DNA of 64,000 nucleotides from Thiobacillus sp. SCUT-2 (GCF_035621355.1 NZ_CP141769.1:992001-1056000); one strand, 5' to 3'; positions 38,998-49,401 are shown, counted from the first letter of the stretch. Notes: generated by a model from the letters alone, not told the origin. Numbers and translations are program-made.

Positions 38998-40095
38998 ATG
39001 AAACTCCCGCACCTGTTCCTGCTCGCCGCGCTCGCCCTGAGCGGCGGCGCCCAGGCCGAACGCATCAAGGACATCGCGTCCATCCAGGGCGTGCGCAACA
39101 ACCAGCTGGCCGGCTACGGCCTCGTCGTCGGCCTCGACGGTACCGGCGACCAGACGACGCAGACGCCGTTCACCACCCAGAGCATCGCCAACATGCTGAT
39201 GCAGATGGGCGTCACCCTGCCGCCCGGCATCAACATGCAGCTGAAGAACGTGGCGGCGGTCATGGTCACCGCCGACCTGCCGCCGTTCGCGCAGGCGGGG
39301 CAGGCCATCGACATCACCGTGTCGTCGATCGGCAACGCCAAGAGCCTGCGCGGCGGCACCCTCGTGATGACGCCGCTGAAGGGCGCCGACGGCCAGGTCT
39401 ACGCGATGGCCCAGGGCAACCTCGTGGTCAGCGGCGCCGGCGCCTCGGCCAGCGGCAGCAAGGTCCAGGTCAATCACCTGTCGGTGGGACGCATCCCGAG
39501 CGGCGCGACCGTCGAGCGCAGCGTCGCGACCGCGCTGGGCGTGTCCGGCAGCATCAACCTCGAGCTGCAGGACGCCGACTTCACCACCGCCAGCCGCGTC
39601 GTCGACGCCGTCAACGCGCGCTTCGGCAAGGACACCGCGCGCGCGCTGAACGGGCGGGTGATCCAGGTGCGGACGCCGGTGGGCGACGACGCCCGGGTGG
39701 CCTTCCTCGGCGCGATCGAGAGCCTCGACGTCAGCCCGGCGCAGGGCATGGCCAAGGTGATTCTCAACGCCCGTACCGGCTCCGTCGTGATGAACCAGGT
39801 CGTCATGCTCGACGCCTGTGCCGTGTCACACGGCAATCTTTCGGTGATCATCAACACCCAGCCCGTCATCAGCCAGCCCGCGCCCTTCTCCAAGGGCGAG
39901 ACGGTGGTGACGTCGCAGTCGCAGATCGAGATCCGCCAGCAGCCGGGCGAGGTCATGCACCTCAAGGGCGGCGCCTCGCTCGCCGACGTCGTCAAGGCGC
40001 TGAATTCGATCGGCGCGACGCCGCAGGACCTGCTGGCGATCCTGCAGGCGCTGAAGGCCTCGGGCGCGCTGCACGCGGAGCTGGAGGTGATCTGA
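38998..40095 (+). CDS. flgI: Flagellar P-ring protein FlgI
   Basis: Periplasmic ring protein, 365 residues. Signal peptide about 1-20 ([19 protein letters not shown]), then 'RIKDIASIQGVRNNQLAGYGLVVGLDGTGDQ', the hallmark FlgI start. The ATG at 38998 suits the signal peptide; a GTG at 38989 is also open. Stop and flgJ start overlap by one base (TGATG). Confidence 0.95.
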   Translation: MKLPHLFLLAALALSGGAQAERIKDIASIQGVRNNQLAGYGLVVGLDGTGDQTTQTPFTTQSIANMLMQMGVTLPPGINMQLKNVAAVMVTADLPPFAQAGQAIDITVSSIGNAKSLRGGTLVMTPLKGADGQVYAMAQGNLVVSGAGASASGSKVQVNHLSVGRIPSGATVERSVATALGVSGSINLELQDADFTTASRVVDAVNARFGKDTARALNGRVIQVRTPVGDDARVAFLGAIESLDVSPAQGMAKVILNARTGSVVMNQVVMLDACAVSHGNLSVIINTQPVISQPAPFSKGETVVTSQSQIEIRQQPGEVMHLKGGASLADVVKALNSIGATPQDLLAILQALKASGALHAELEVI

Positions 40096-40985
40096 TGGCG
40101 ATCGGCAGTGCAGATCTCGCGTCGCGCTTCGCGCTCGACGTCCAGAGCGTCGGCCAGCTGAAGCTGGAGGCGAAGCAGTCCTCGCCCGAGGCCCTGCGCG
40201 CGGCGGCGCAGCAGTTCGAAGCCGTGTTCCTGAACATGATGATGAAGAGCATGCGCGAGGCGACGCCGCAGGACGGCATGCTCGACAGCGAGCAGACCCG
40301 CATGTACACGTCCATGCTCGACCAGCAGCTGACCCAGAAGCTGGCGACCCGCGGCATCGGCCTTGCCGACGTCATGGTGCGCCAGCTCTCGCGCACGCTG
40401 AACCTGGCGGCGCCGGGCGCCGCGGCGCAGCTCGGGGAAGGGCCGGCAGCGGCGCTTCCGCCGGGAACCGTCGCGCCATCGGCAGTGCCGCAGGCAGCCG
40501 ATGCCCCGCGGAGCGGCGACGTGCCGGCCCACGTCGGCGCGTTCGTGCGCAAGCTGCTGCCGCACGCCGAGGCGGCAAGCGCCGCGAGCGGCATCCCGGC
40601 ACGCTTCATGGTCGGTCAGGCGGCGCTGGAAACCGGCTGGGGCCGCAGCGAAATCCGCGGTCCGGACGGCCGGAACAGCCACAACCTGTTCGGCATCAAG
40701 GCCGGCCCGAGCTGGAAGGGCCGCACGGTCGACGTCGTCACCACCGAATACGTCAACGGCAGGCCGCAGAAGCAGGTGGCGAGCTTCCGCGCCTACGATT
40801 CCTACGCCGATGCGTTCCGCGACTACGCCAACCTGCTGCGCGGGCAGGCGCGCTACCAGAACGCGATCGCCGGCGGACAGGACGCCGCCGGCTTCGCCCA
40901 GGGCCTGCAGCAGGCCGGCTACGCCACCGACCCGGCCTATGCGAACAAGCTGATGGGGGCGATCCGCCTGGTCGAGACCGCCTGA
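40095..40985 (+). CDS. flgJ: Flagellar rod assembly protein / peptidoglycan hydrolase FlgJ
   Basis: Dual-domain protein of 296 residues. Residues about 30-100 are the rod-cap domain ('LRAAAQQFEAVFLNMMMKSMREATP'); about 145-296 is a glucosaminidase domain ('RFMVGQAALETGWGRSEIRGPDG..SHNLFGIKAG') with catalytic Glu in ALETGWG. This two-domain form occurs in beta- and gammaproteobacteria. It makes room for the rod in the cell wall. Confidence 0.95.
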   Translation: MAIGSADLASRFALDVQSVGQLKLEAKQSSPEALRAAAQQFEAVFLNMMMKSMREATPQDGMLDSEQTRMYTSMLDQQLTQKLATRGIGLADVMVRQLSRTLNLAAPGAAAQLGEGPAAALPPGTVAPSAVPQAADAPRSGDVPAHVGAFVRKLLPHAEAASAASGIPARFMVGQAALETGWGRSEIRGPDGRNSHNLFGIKAGPSWKGRTVDVVTTEYVNGRPQKQVASFRAYDSYADAFRDYANLLRGQARYQNAIAGGQDAAGFAQGLQQAGYATDPAYANKLMGAIRLVETA

Positions 40986-40986
40986 C

Positions 40987-41013
40987 TCAAGAAAATCCCC
41001 GGCCGGCCGATTC
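40987..41013 (+). promoter_or_regulatory. Sigma-28 (FliA) promoter of flgKL
   Basis: TCAAGAAA (40987-40994), 11 bases, then GCCGATTC (41006-41013): six of eight matches in the -10 and the standard spacing. It lies in the 80-base flgJ-flgK gap, where a class III promoter is expected because FlgK and FlgL are late proteins. Confidence 0.62.
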
Positions 41014-41065
41014 AGCCATCAAGCGTATTTGTATGCACCCCCACGGAACCCTTGCGAGCGGATAG

Positions 41066-43003
41066 ATGGCAACCAACATTCTCAGTATCGGACAGAGCGC
41101 CCTTGCTGCCGCGCAGGTGGGGATCAGCGTAACGGGCCACAACATCGCCAATGCCGCGACGCCCGGCTACAGCCGGCAGGTCGTGATCCAGGGCGCGGCG
41201 CTGGCGCAGAATTTCGGCTTCGGCTTCATCGGGCAGGGTGCCGAGATCTCGTCGATCCAGCGCGTCTACAACGAATACCTCGCCACCCAGGTGCAGACCT
41301 CCCAGGCGTCGAAGAGCAGCCTCGATGCCCATTACACCCAGATCCAGCAGATCGACAACATGCTCGCCGACCCGCAGGCCGGGCTGTCTCCGGCGTTGCA
41401 GGACTTCTTCAGCGGCGTCCAGGCCATGGCGTCGAACCCGGCCTCGATTCCGGCGCGCCAGGCCACCCTGTCGTCCGCCGACGCGCTCGTCGCGCGCTTC
41501 CAGAGCCTCGCGGGCCGTCTCGACGAGATCAACCAGGGCGTCAACAGCCAGGTCCAGTCGAGCGTCACGGCGATCAACAGCTACGCGCAGCAGATCGCGA
41601 CCCTGAACGACGCCATCAGCAAGGCGCAGCGCGCCACCGGCCAGCCGCCGAACGACCTGCTCGACCAGCGCGATCAGCTGGTCCTCGACCTGAACAAGGA
41701 GATCAAGGCCACCGTCGTCAAGCAGGGCGACGGCGGCTACAACATCTTCATCGGCAACGGCCAGCCGCTGGTCGTCGGCAACAGCACGACCCGGCTGGTC
41801 AACGTGACCTCGCCGACCGACCCGCAGAAGATCGAGGTGGCCTACCAGGCCAGCAACGGCAGTACCGTGATCGTCGGCGATTCCGGCTTCGCGGGCGGCA
41901 GGCTCGGCGGCCTGATCGAGTTCCGCAGCAACACGCTCGAGCCGGCGCAGAACGCGCTCGGGCGGGTCGCCATCGGGCTCGCCAGCACGGTCAACGCGCA
42001 GCATCGCCTGGGTCAGGACCTCAACGGCGCCCTCGGCGGCGATCTCTTCACGTTGCCGACGCCGGTGGTGAATGCGAGCGCAAACAATGCCAGCACCGCC
42101 ACGGTGACCGCCAGCATCAGCAACGCCAACGCGCTCACCACCAGCGACTACCAGCTCAAATACGACGGCAGCCAGTACACGCTGACCCGGCTGTCCGACA
42201 ACACGACGAGCACGTTCGCCGGCCTGCCGCAAACGGTCGACGGCGTGACCCTGAACATCTCGACGACGCCCGCAGCGGGCGACACTTTCCTGATCCGGCC
42301 GACCGCCAACGGCGCCTCGGGCCTGGCACTCGCCATCACCGACCCGACCAAGCTCGCCGCCGCCGCACCGATTCGCACCGCTGCCGGTGCCAACTCCGGA
42401 TCGGGAACGATCAGCGCGGGCGCCGTGGACTCGACCTACCCGGCGTCGCCCCTGGCCGCGCCGGTCACGCTGACCTACAGCACCGGTACGCCCGACGTGT
42501 TGAACGTGTCGCCCGCCACGGCGGTGACGGTGACGAGCGGCGGCACGTCGACGACCTACCCGGCCGGTACGCCGGTGCCGTATACCGCCGGTGCGACCTA
42601 CAGCTTCGGCGGCGTCAGCTTCACGCTGAGCGGTGCGCCGAACAATCTGGACACTTTCACCGTGGGGCCCAACACCGGCGGCGTGGGGGACAACCGCAAT
42701 GCCTTGCTGCTGGCGGACCTGCAGACCGCGCACACGCTGGGGAACGGCACCGCCACGTACCAGGACGCCTATGCGCAACTGGTCAGCGACATCGGCAACA
42801 AGACCCGCGAACTCGACGTCACCAGCAGTGCGGCCGGCAAGATGCTGGCCTCGGCGACGCAGTCGGTGCAGAACGAATCGGGCGTCAACCTCGACGAGGA
42901 GGCGGCGAACCTGCTGCGCTACCAGCAGGCCTACCAGGCGGCGGGCAAGGTCATGCAGATCGCCAGCCAGCTGTTCAATGTGCTGCTCACGATAGGACAG
43001 TAA
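41066..43003 (+). CDS. flgK: Flagellar hook-associated protein 1, FlgK
   Basis: First hook-filament junction protein. 645 residues, starting MATNILSIGQSALAAAQVGISVTGHNIANAATPGYSRQ, and ending with 'NLDEEAANLLRYQQAYQAAGKVMQIASQLFNVLL', both conserved D0/D1 ends. The middle (about 300-550) is an enlarged Thr/Ser/Ala-rich variable region exposed on the surface, which makes it longer than enteric FlgK (about 550). Confidence 0.95.
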   Translation: MATNILSIGQSALAAAQVGISVTGHNIANAATPGYSRQVVIQGAALAQNFGFGFIGQGAEISSIQRVYNEYLATQVQTSQASKSSLDAHYTQIQQIDNMLADPQAGLSPALQDFFSGVQAMASNPASIPARQATLSSADALVARFQSLAGRLDEINQGVNSQVQSSVTAINSYAQQIATLNDAISKAQRATGQPPNDLLDQRDQLVLDLNKEIKATVVKQGDGGYNIFIGNGQPLVVGNSTTRLVNVTSPTDPQKIEVAYQASNGSTVIVGDSGFAGGRLGGLIEFRSNTLEPAQNALGRVAIGLASTVNAQHRLGQDLNGALGGDLFTLPTPVVNASANNASTATVTASISNANALTTSDYQLKYDGSQYTLTRLSDNTTSTFAGLPQTVDGVTLNISTTPAAGDTFLIRPTANGASGLALAITDPTKLAAAAPIRTAAGANSGSGTISAGAVDSTYPASPLAAPVTLTYSTGTPDVLNVSPATAVTVTSGGTSTTYPAGTPVPYTAGATYSFGGVSFTLSGAPNNLDTFTVGPNTGGVGDNRNALLLADLQTAHTLGNGTATYQDAYAQLVSDIGNKTRELDVTSSAAGKMLASATQSVQNESGVNLDEEAANLLRYQQAYQAAGKVMQIASQLFNVLLTIGQ

Positions 43004-43006
43004 ACC

Positions 43007-43906
43007 ATGCGCATCAGCACCCAGACCTTCTTCGACAACGGCGCGCAGCGCATCACCGACGCGCAGGCGAGCCTCTCCAGGACGCAGCAGCAGATTGCCA
43101 GCGGGCGCCGCATCCTGTCGCCTTCCGACGATCCGGTCGCCGCGGCGCGCGCGCTCGTCGTCACGCAGTCGCAGGCGCTCAACACGCAATACGGCACCAA
43201 CCGGGGCTACGCAAAGGATGCGCTGACGTCGATCGACGGTACGCTGTCGAGCGTCACCAGCCTGATCCAGGACGTCAGGACGACGGCCATTTCCGCGGGC
43301 AACGGGCTGCTGAACGATGCCGAGCGCGCATCGATGGCGACCGAACTGCAGGGCCGCCTCGACCAGTTGATCGGACTGGCGAACGCCACGGACGGGCAGG
43401 GTAACTACCTGTTCTCCGGCTTCCAGACGGCGACCCCGCCATTCGTCCAGACCGCCGGCGGCGTGCAGTACCAGGGTGATCAGGGCCAGCGCCAGATCCA
43501 GGTCGATGCCGCACGCAAGATGACCGTCGGCGTCCCGGGGCAGGCGATCTTCCAGGGCGGCGGCCAGGACCTGTTCAAGACCCTGAACGACCTCATCACC
43601 CAACTGAATACGCCCGGCACGGCCGGGCTGAGCGCCGCGCTCAACACGGCCACCGGCAATCTCGACCTCGCGCTGAACAACGTGTCTTCGGTGCGCGCCG
43701 CCGTCGGCACGCGCATGCAGGAGCTCGACAGCCTCGACAGCGCCGGCGCCGACAAGGGGCTCCAGTACAGCCAGACCCTGTCGACCCTGCAGGATGTCGA
43801 CTACACGCAGGCGGTGACCGAGCTCTCCAAGCAGCAGCTGACACTGGAGGCCGCGCAGAAATCGTTCGCGCAGACCTCGAGCCTGTCGCTCTTCCAGTAT
43901 CTGTAA
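43007..43906 (+). CDS. flgL: Flagellar hook-associated protein 3, FlgL
   Basis: Second junction protein, 299 residues, with the flagellin-like N-terminus 'MRISTQTFFDNGAQRITDAQASLSRTQQQIASGRRI' and C-terminus 'LEAAQKSFAQTSSLSLFQYL'. Starts three bases after flgK and ends eight bases before the CheZ-like gene, so flagellar and chemotaxis genes are joined in one run. Confidence 0.94.
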   Translation: MRISTQTFFDNGAQRITDAQASLSRTQQQIASGRRILSPSDDPVAAARALVVTQSQALNTQYGTNRGYAKDALTSIDGTLSSVTSLIQDVRTTAISAGNGLLNDAERASMATELQGRLDQLIGLANATDGQGNYLFSGFQTATPPFVQTAGGVQYQGDQGQRQIQVDAARKMTVGVPGQAIFQGGGQDLFKTLNDLITQLNTPGTAGLSAALNTATGNLDLALNNVSSVRAAVGTRMQELDSLDSAGADKGLQYSQTLSTLQDVDYTQAVTELSKQQLTLEAAQKSFAQTSSLSLFQYL

Positions 43907-43913
43907 GGCGACG

Positions 43914-44468
43914 ATGTTGCCCCGCGAAGCGCCTCCCGACGAGTCGATGAACGCGCAGGTGCTGCGCCTGCTGTCGGGCGTGTCGGCGCATGGCGACCAG
44001 CACCTGGCCGAGGTGGAGCGCGACCTGGTGCAGATGGATGTCCTGCTGCAGGAGGCGATCAAGAAGCTGTGCGCCAGCTTCCTTGCGATCCATCAATCCC
44101 TCGATCAGCAGCAGGCTGCGATCCGCGAGGTGCTCGCCGGGGCACCCGAGCAGGCGGCGCGCCTGGAGGCCTTGCGCGACGCCGTCAACGAGCACATCGG
44201 CGCCGCGGTGACCGGCCTGCAGTTCCAGGACATGACCAGCCAGCTGATCGGGCGGATGGCGCGCCACCTGGCCGGGCTGCGCGACGTCTTCGGCGCGCTG
44301 GCGGGGGATGGCGAGGACGCCATGCCGCAGAGCGGCAGCACCGAAATGGTCACGACGCTCGACCGGCTCAGCGAGCGGGTCGGCGCGCGCTGCAGCGAAA
44401 TGGCGGTGTCGGTCCGCAGCACGGTGAACCAGCGTCACATGGAAAGTGGCGACGTCGAACTATTTTGA
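43914..44468 (+). CDS. CheZ-like chemotaxis phosphatase-family protein
   Basis: 184 residues, almost all helical. Residues 105-110 are QDMTSQ inside 'VTGLQFQDMTSQLIGRM', which keeps the spacing and the acidic and Gln residues (Asp106, Gln110) of the CheZ active site (Asp143/Gln147 in E. coli, in QDLTGQ). It lacks the C-terminal CheY-binding helix typical of CheZ. The next gene, 48 bases on, is a CheY-like receiver, which would be its natural substrate. The true CheZ is encoded at 60250, so this is a second, divergent member. Phosphatase activity is inferred from the motif alone. Confidence 0.7.
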   Translation: MLPREAPPDESMNAQVLRLLSGVSAHGDQHLAEVERDLVQMDVLLQEAIKKLCASFLAIHQSLDQQQAAIREVLAGAPEQAARLEALRDAVNEHIGAAVTGLQFQDMTSQLIGRMARHLAGLRDVFGALAGDGEDAMPQSGSTEMVTTLDRLSERVGARCSEMAVSVRSTVNQRHMESGDVELF

Positions 44469-44516
44469 GCATGCAACGCGGGCGAGCCGCGATTGATGAA
44501 GGCAGCAGGAGCAGAA

Positions 44517-44882
44517 ATGACGAAAACAATATTGGCGGTGGATGACTCGGGTTCGCTCCGGCAGATGGTCGCGTTCAGCCTGAAGGCCGCGGGCTACGGC
44601 GTGATCGAGGCGATCGACGGCGAGGACGGGCTGAAGAAAGCGAAGCAGCAGACCGTTGACCTGGTGCTGACCGACCAGAACATGCCCGGCATGGATGGCC
44701 TGAGCCTGATCAAGGCGCTGCGTGCGCTGAAAACCTACCAGAGCGTCCCGATCCTGATGCTGACGACCGAATCGGGCGACGACATCAAGGCGATGGGCCG
44801 GGCCGCGGGCGCCAACGGCTGGCTGGTCAAGCCCTTCGATCCGGCGCGCCTGACCGAAGTGGTGAAGAAGCTGATCGGCTGA
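44517..44882 (+). CDS. cheY: CheY-like response regulator (first)
   Basis: Stand-alone receiver of 121 residues: acidic pair Asp9-Asp10, phospho-acceptor Asp53 in 'VLTDQNMPGMDG', Thr83/84 switch region in 'LMLTTES' and Lys105 in 'WLVKPFDP'. Position 102 is Trp where E. coli CheY has Tyr106, so its FliM binding may differ. ATG at 44517 with AGGAG upstream is preferred over an earlier ATG at 44496. Sits between the CheZ-like gene and cheA; it may signal to the motor or act as a phosphate sink. Confidence 0.88.
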   Translation: MTKTILAVDDSGSLRQMVAFSLKAAGYGVIEAIDGEDGLKKAKQQTVDLVLTDQNMPGMDGLSLIKALRALKTYQSVPILMLTTESGDDIKAMGRAAGANGWLVKPFDPARLTEVVKKLIG

Positions 44883-44929
44883 GCCATGTGGCCATCGGAC
44901 CTGCTGCAAGACTTTGACGGAGTTGAACA

Positions 44930-47005
44930 ATGACGATTGACATGAGCCAGTTCTACCAGGTGTTCTTCGACGAAGCCGATGAACTGCTCGCCGAAATGGA
45001 GAAGCTGCTGCTGGCGGTCGACGTGAGTGCGCCTGACAGCGAGGATCTCAACGCGATCTTCCGTGCCGCGCATTCGATCAAGGGGGGGGCCGCGACCTTC
45101 GCGTTCACCGACATCACCGAGGTGACCCACATCCTGGAGTCGCTGCTCGACCGCATCCGCAAGGGCGAGATGGCGCTGACCCCCGAGCACGTGGACGCGT
45201 TCCTGGCCGCCAAGGATGTCCTCGCGATGCTGATGGATGGCCATCACCACGGCACCAGCGTCGACCAGGGCGCCGTCGACGGCATCTGCCAGCGCCTCAA
45301 GCTGCTGTCGCAGGGCGCGGTGGCGGAACCGCACGCCGCCACGGCGGCGCCCGAGCCCGCGCCTGCCCCCGCACCCGTCGCGGCGCCCGTCGCGGATGCG
45401 GACGGCAACTTCCGCTACCGGATCGAACTGCCCGTCGTGCCGCAGAAGGACGTCGACGCGCTGGCCACCGAGCTGGGCCTCCTCGGCACGATCACGCGGG
45501 ACACGCTGCCCGACCAGCGCGCCGTGTTTACCTTGAGCACCGGCGAGAGCCAGGACAACATCGTCGCGATCTGCTCCTTCGTGCTCGATCCCGACGATCT
45601 CAAGATCACGTACGCCGAGGCGGGCACGCCGGCGGCTTCGCCGGCCGCCGCCGATCCGGGCTACGGGCTGTTCGAGCCCGAGACGCCGGCACCCGCCGAG
45701 AAGCCGGTCGCGGCAGCCGACGCGTCGGCCCCGAATGCTGCGCAGGCCCCGGCCACGCCCGCCGGCGAGGTCAAGAACTGGGGGCGGCGTGCAACCGACA
45801 AGGAGGGCGCCAGCCAGGAATCGTCGTCGATCCGCGTCGGCGTCGAGAAGGTCGACCAGCTCATCAACCTCGTCGGCGAGCTGGTGATCACGCAGGCCAT
45901 GATCGAACAGCGCATCGCCGCGCTCGACCCCATCGTCCACGAGCGCCTGCTCAACAGCGCCAGCCAGCTGGCGCGCAACACGCGCGATCTGCAGGAAGCC
46001 GTCATGTCGATCCGCATGATGCCGATGGATTACGTGTTCTCGCGCTTCCCGCGCATGGTCCGCGATCTCGCCGGCAAGCTGGGCAAGAAGGTCGAATTCG
46101 CCACCCGCGGCGCCGCGACCGAGCTCGACAAGGGGCTGATCGAGCGCATCGTCGACCCGCTCACCCACCTGGTGAGAAACAGCGTCGATCACGGCATCGA
46201 GATGCCCGAGAAGCGCCGCGCCGCCGGCAAGAGCGAAACCGGCAAGCTCACGCTGTCGGCCGCGCACCAGGGCGGCAACATCGTGATCGAGGTGACCGAC
46301 GACGGCGGCGGCCTGAACCGCGAGAAGATTCTTGCCAAGGCGCGGCAGCAGGGCATGACCGTGTCGGACAGCCTGCCGGATGCCGATGTCTGGCAGCTCA
46401 TCTTCGCGCCGGGCTTCTCGACCGCCGAGGTCGTGACCGACGTCTCCGGCCGCGGCGTCGGCATGGACGTGGTCAAGCGCAACATCACCGCGATGGGCGG
46501 CAACGTCGACATCCGCTCGACCCCGGGTACCGGCACGACGATTGCGATCTCGCTGCCGCTGACGCTGGCGATCCTCGACGGCATGTCGGTCAAGGTCGGC
46601 GAGGAGATCTACATCCTGCCGCTGGGGTATGTCGTCGAGTCGTTGCAGCCGGCGGCGATCGACGTCAAGGAAGTCGCGGGCCAGGGCAAGGTCGTCAAGG
46701 TCCGCGAGGAGTACCTGCCGCTGATCCCGCTGTATCAGATCTTCGCAATCGAGCCGCGCGTCGAAGACCCCTCGCAGGGCATCATCGTGATCCTCGAGAC
46801 CGAAGGCAAGAAGGCGGCCCTGCTGGTCGACAGCCTCGTCGGGCAGCAGCAGGTCGTGGTCAAGAACCTGGAGTCCAACTTCCGCAAGGTGGCGGGAATT
46901 TCCGGCGCCACCATCCTGGGCGACGGCGGCGTGTCGCTGATCCTCGACGTATCCGCCCTGCTGCGCTCCAGCCGCCAGCTGAACGCCAGCACCGTATTTT
47001 TCTGA
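44930..47005 (+). CDS. cheA: Chemotaxis histidine kinase CheA
   Basis: 691 residues with the full domain set: P1 HPt with phosphorylated His48 in '[14 protein letters not shown]'; a Pro/Ala linker near 140-160 followed by a small alpha/beta domain (about 160-225); P3 dimerisation ('[21 protein letters not shown]'); P4 ATPase with N box '[17 protein letters not shown]', '[11 protein letters not shown]' and '[13 protein letters not shown]'; and P5, the CheW-like receptor coupling domain. It phosphorylates CheY and CheB on receptor command. Upstream spacing to cheY is 47 bases. Confidence 0.96.
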   Translation: MTIDMSQFYQVFFDEADELLAEMEKLLLAVDVSAPDSEDLNAIFRAAHSIKGGAATFAFTDITEVTHILESLLDRIRKGEMALTPEHVDAFLAAKDVLAMLMDGHHHGTSVDQGAVDGICQRLKLLSQGAVAEPHAATAAPEPAPAPAPVAAPVADADGNFRYRIELPVVPQKDVDALATELGLLGTITRDTLPDQRAVFTLSTGESQDNIVAICSFVLDPDDLKITYAEAGTPAASPAAADPGYGLFEPETPAPAEKPVAAADASAPNAAQAPATPAGEVKNWGRRATDKEGASQESSSIRVGVEKVDQLINLVGELVITQAMIEQRIAALDPIVHERLLNSASQLARNTRDLQEAVMSIRMMPMDYVFSRFPRMVRDLAGKLGKKVEFATRGAATELDKGLIERIVDPLTHLVRNSVDHGIEMPEKRRAAGKSETGKLTLSAAHQGGNIVIEVTDDGGGLNREKILAKARQQGMTVSDSLPDADVWQLIFAPGFSTAEVVTDVSGRGVGMDVVKRNITAMGGNVDIRSTPGTGTTIAISLPLTLAILDGMSVKVGEEIYILPLGYVVESLQPAAIDVKEVAGQGKVVKVREEYLPLIPLYQIFAIEPRVEDPSQGIIVILETEGKKAALLVDSLVGQQQVVVKNLESNFRKVAGISGATILGDGGVSLILDVSALLRSSRQLNASTVFF

Positions 47006-47014
47006 GACGACCCC

Positions 47015-47040
47015 GGCCCGCGGCGGTTCACCCGCGGGCC
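47015..47040 (+). other. Intra-operon hairpin between cheA and cheW
   Basis: A 9-bp perfect stem, GGCCCGCGG and CCGCGGGCC, spans an 8-base loop within the 55-base gap. No T tract follows, so it is not a standard terminator; it could slow read-through or protect mRNA ends. Confidence 0.4.
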
Positions 47041-47060
47041 CATCTGAAAGGACGCGCACC

Positions 47061-47564
47061 ATGTCATACACCACCCAGACGCAGACCCTCAGTGCGGCGG
47101 CGGGAGACGCCGCCGGAACCGAGTACCTCGCGTTCACCCTCGGGCGCGAGGAATACGGCATCGACATCCTGCGGGTACAGGAAATCCGCGGCTACGAGCC
47201 GGTGACCCGGATCGCGAACGCGCCCGACTTCATCAAGGGCGTGGTCAACCTGCGCGGCACCATCGTTCCCGTCGTCGACATGCGCATCAAGTTCAACCTG
47301 GGCACGCCGACCTACGACCAGTTCACCGTCGTGATCATCCTCAGCATCGGCGGCCGCGTCGTCGGCATGGTGGTCGACAGCGTGTCGGACGTCACGACGC
47401 TCACGGCGGAGCAGATCAAGCCGGCGCCGGAGATCGGCACCGCGTTCGACACCGACTATCTGATCGGTCTCGGCACCCTCGACACCCGGATGCTGATCCT
47501 CGTGGACATCGAGAAGCTGATGTCGAGCGAGGAAATGGGCCTGATCGAGAAGATGGCGGCGTGA
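47061..47564 (+). CDS. cheW: Chemotaxis coupling protein CheW
   Basis: Adaptor joining CheA to receptors. 167 residues with the SH3-like CheW fold: '[22 protein letters not shown]' start, '[24 protein letters not shown]' core and '[11 protein letters not shown]' end. An AAAGGACGC site lies upstream of the ATG. Confidence 0.95.
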   Translation: MSYTTQTQTLSAAAGDAAGTEYLAFTLGREEYGIDILRVQEIRGYEPVTRIANAPDFIKGVVNLRGTIVPVVDMRIKFNLGTPTYDQFTVVIILSIGGRVVGMVVDSVSDVTTLTAEQIKPAPEIGTAFDTDYLIGLGTLDTRMLILVDIEKLMSSEEMGLIEKMAA

Positions 47565-47614
47565 GCGGCCGCCAAACGAATTACGCACAACACAAATCAA
47601 TCGGGGAGTAGGAA

Positions 47615-49336
47615 TTGTTTAGAGATCTGACAATCAAGTCGCGCCTGATCTTCATGCTTGTCTTCATGGCGATCATGCTGATCGTCGGCAGCTTCATGGG
47701 CCTCGGTGGCATGGCCGCGAACGAAGAAGGGCTCAGGACCGTCTACGAGGACCGCACGATCCCGCTCGGCGAGATCAGCGCGATCGAGTCGATGCTGATG
47801 CAGAACCGCCTGGCGATTACCGCCGCCGTGGCAGACGCCACCCCCGAGATGATCGCTGCGGCGAGCGCCACGGTCGAGCGGAACATTGCGACGATCACCC
47901 AAACGTGGGAAGCGTACATGGCCGCGTCGCACACGCCGGAGGAGAAGGCGCTGGCCGACAAGTTCACAGCTGACCGCAAGCGTTTCGTCGTCGAGGGACT
48001 TCAGCCTGCCGTCGCGGCCTTGAAGGCCAACGATGTGGAGGGCGCCAAGCAGGTCATCGTGACCAAGATCCGGCCGCTGTTCGATCCCGTCGCAGAGGGG
48101 ATCCGCAGCCTCAACGCCCTGCAACTGAAGGTGGCGAAGCAGGAGTATCAGACGGCGCACGAACGCAGCGTGAACACGCGCAATCTGGCGCTCGTCGGCA
48201 CGATCGGTGGCCTTGCGCTGCTGGCATGGATCGGCTTCATGCTGATCCGCTCGATCACCCGTCCGCTGAACGCGGCGGTGAAGCTGGCGCGCAGCGTCGC
48301 CGAGGGTGACCTGACGCAGCGCATCGAGGCTCATTCGACCAATGAAGTCGGCCAGCTGATGCAGGCGCTGAAGGACATGAACGACAACCTCGTCAAGGTC
48401 GTCGGCCAGGTGCGCGTGGGGACCGATACGGTCGCAACCGCCTCGACCCAGATCGCGGCCGGCAACCTCGATCTTTCGTCGCGGACCGAGGAACAGGCCT
48501 CCAGCCTCGAGGAGACCGCCTCCTCGATGGAAGAGCTGACCAGCACCGTCAAGCAGAACGCCGAGAACGCGCGGCAGGCGAACCAGCTGGTGGTTTCCAC
48601 CGCCGACGTCGCGGCCAAGGGCGGCGCCGTCGTCGGGCAGGTCGTCGACACCATGGCCTCCATCAAGGACAGCTCGCGCAAGATCGCCGACATCATCGGC
48701 GTCATCGACGGCATCGCCTTCCAGACCAACATCCTCGCGCTCAACGCCGCGGTCGAGGCCGCACGCGCCGGCGAACAGGGACGCGGCTTCGCCGTCGTCG
48801 CCAGCGAGGTGCGCAGCCTCGCGCAGCGCAGCGCGAGCGCCGCCAAGGAGATCAAGACCCTGATCGAGGACTCCGTCGGCAAGGTCGACGCCGGCAGCGA
48901 ACTCGTCGACGAAGCCGGCAAGACCATGGACGAGATCGTCACCTCGGTGAAGCGGGTGACCGACATCATGAGCGAGATTGCGGCGGCGAGCCAGGAGCAG
49001 AGCGCCGGGATCGAGCAGGTCAACCAGGCCATCGCGCAGATGGACGAAGTGACGCAGCAGAACGCTGCGCTGGTCGAAGAGGCGGCCGCGGCCTCGGAGA
49101 GCCTGCAGGACCAGGCGGCCAAGCTGGCCGAGGCGGTGGCCGTGTTCAAGGTCGCGGCGGGCGCCACCAGCGCTCCGGCCAGCGTCGCCGCCCGGGCCGA
49201 GGCCGTCGTGGCCTTGCCCGCCGCGCGCAAGTCTGGCAGGGCGGCATCGCGCGCCGCGACGGTCGTGCCGATGGAACGGCCGAAGAAGGTGGCTGCTGCG
49301 GCCGGTGGCGGCAACGAGGAGTGGGAAGAGTTCTGA
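47615..49336 (+). CDS. Methyl-accepting chemotaxis protein with 4-helix-bundle sensor and CheR docking tail
   Basis: 573 residues: TM1 about 11-32, periplasmic four-helix-bundle sensor to about 190, TM2 about 193-214, HAMP, then the coiled-coil signalling domain with the tip '[37 protein letters not shown]'. It ends NEEWEEF, a flexible-tether docking tail of the type bound by CheR/CheB. The start is a TTG at 47615 with GGGGAGTAGG upstream. Ligand unknown. It follows cheW by 50 bases and has no clear own promoter. Confidence 0.93.
   Translation: MFRDLTIKSRLIFMLVFMAIMLIVGSFMGLGGMAANEEGLRTVYEDRTIPLGEISAIESMLMQNRLAITAAVADATPEMIAAASATVERNIATITQTWEAYMAASHTPEEKALADKFTADRKRFVVEGLQPAVAALKANDVEGAKQVIVTKIRPLFDPVAEGIRSLNALQLKVAKQEYQTAHERSVNTRNLALVGTIGGLALLAWIGFMLIRSITRPLNAAVKLARSVAEGDLTQRIEAHSTNEVGQLMQALKDMNDNLVKVVGQVRVGTDTVATASTQIAAGNLDLSSRTEEQASSLEETASSMEELTSTVKQNAENARQANQLVVSTADVAAKGGAVVGQVVDTMASIKDSSRKIADIIGVIDGIAFQTNILALNAAVEAARAGEQGRGFAVVASEVRSLAQRSASAAKEIKTLIEDSVGKVDAGSELVDEAGKTMDEIVTSVKRVTDIMSEIAAASQEQSAGIEQVNQAIAQMDEVTQQNAALVEEAAAASESLQDQAAKLAEAVAVFKVAAGATSAPASVAARAEAVVALPAARKSGRAASRAATVVPMERPKKVAAAAGGGNEEWEEF
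48494..49137 (+). repeat. Signalling-module repeat, copy 1
   Basis: About 644 bases almost identical, without gaps, to the second copy 1878 bases downstream. Covers the CheA/CheW-contact and methylation helices of the first receptor. Divergence begins sharply on both sides. Confidence 0.85.
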
Positions 49337-49401
49337 GGGGTCGCGCAAGCGCCGGCGGTGCGCGCCGCATGCACGTGCCGAGTGCCGTGGCGGCCGTACC
49401 T

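Noticed and set aside
45069-45090. G-run (GGGGGGG) in cheA as a possible frameshift site
   Set aside because: The reading frame is intact through the run and the HPt motif is continuous across it, so there is no sign of a frameshift or phase variation.
47015-47040. Hairpin between cheA and cheW as a terminator
   Set aside because: No T tract follows, and cheW belongs to the same run; listed only as a hairpin.
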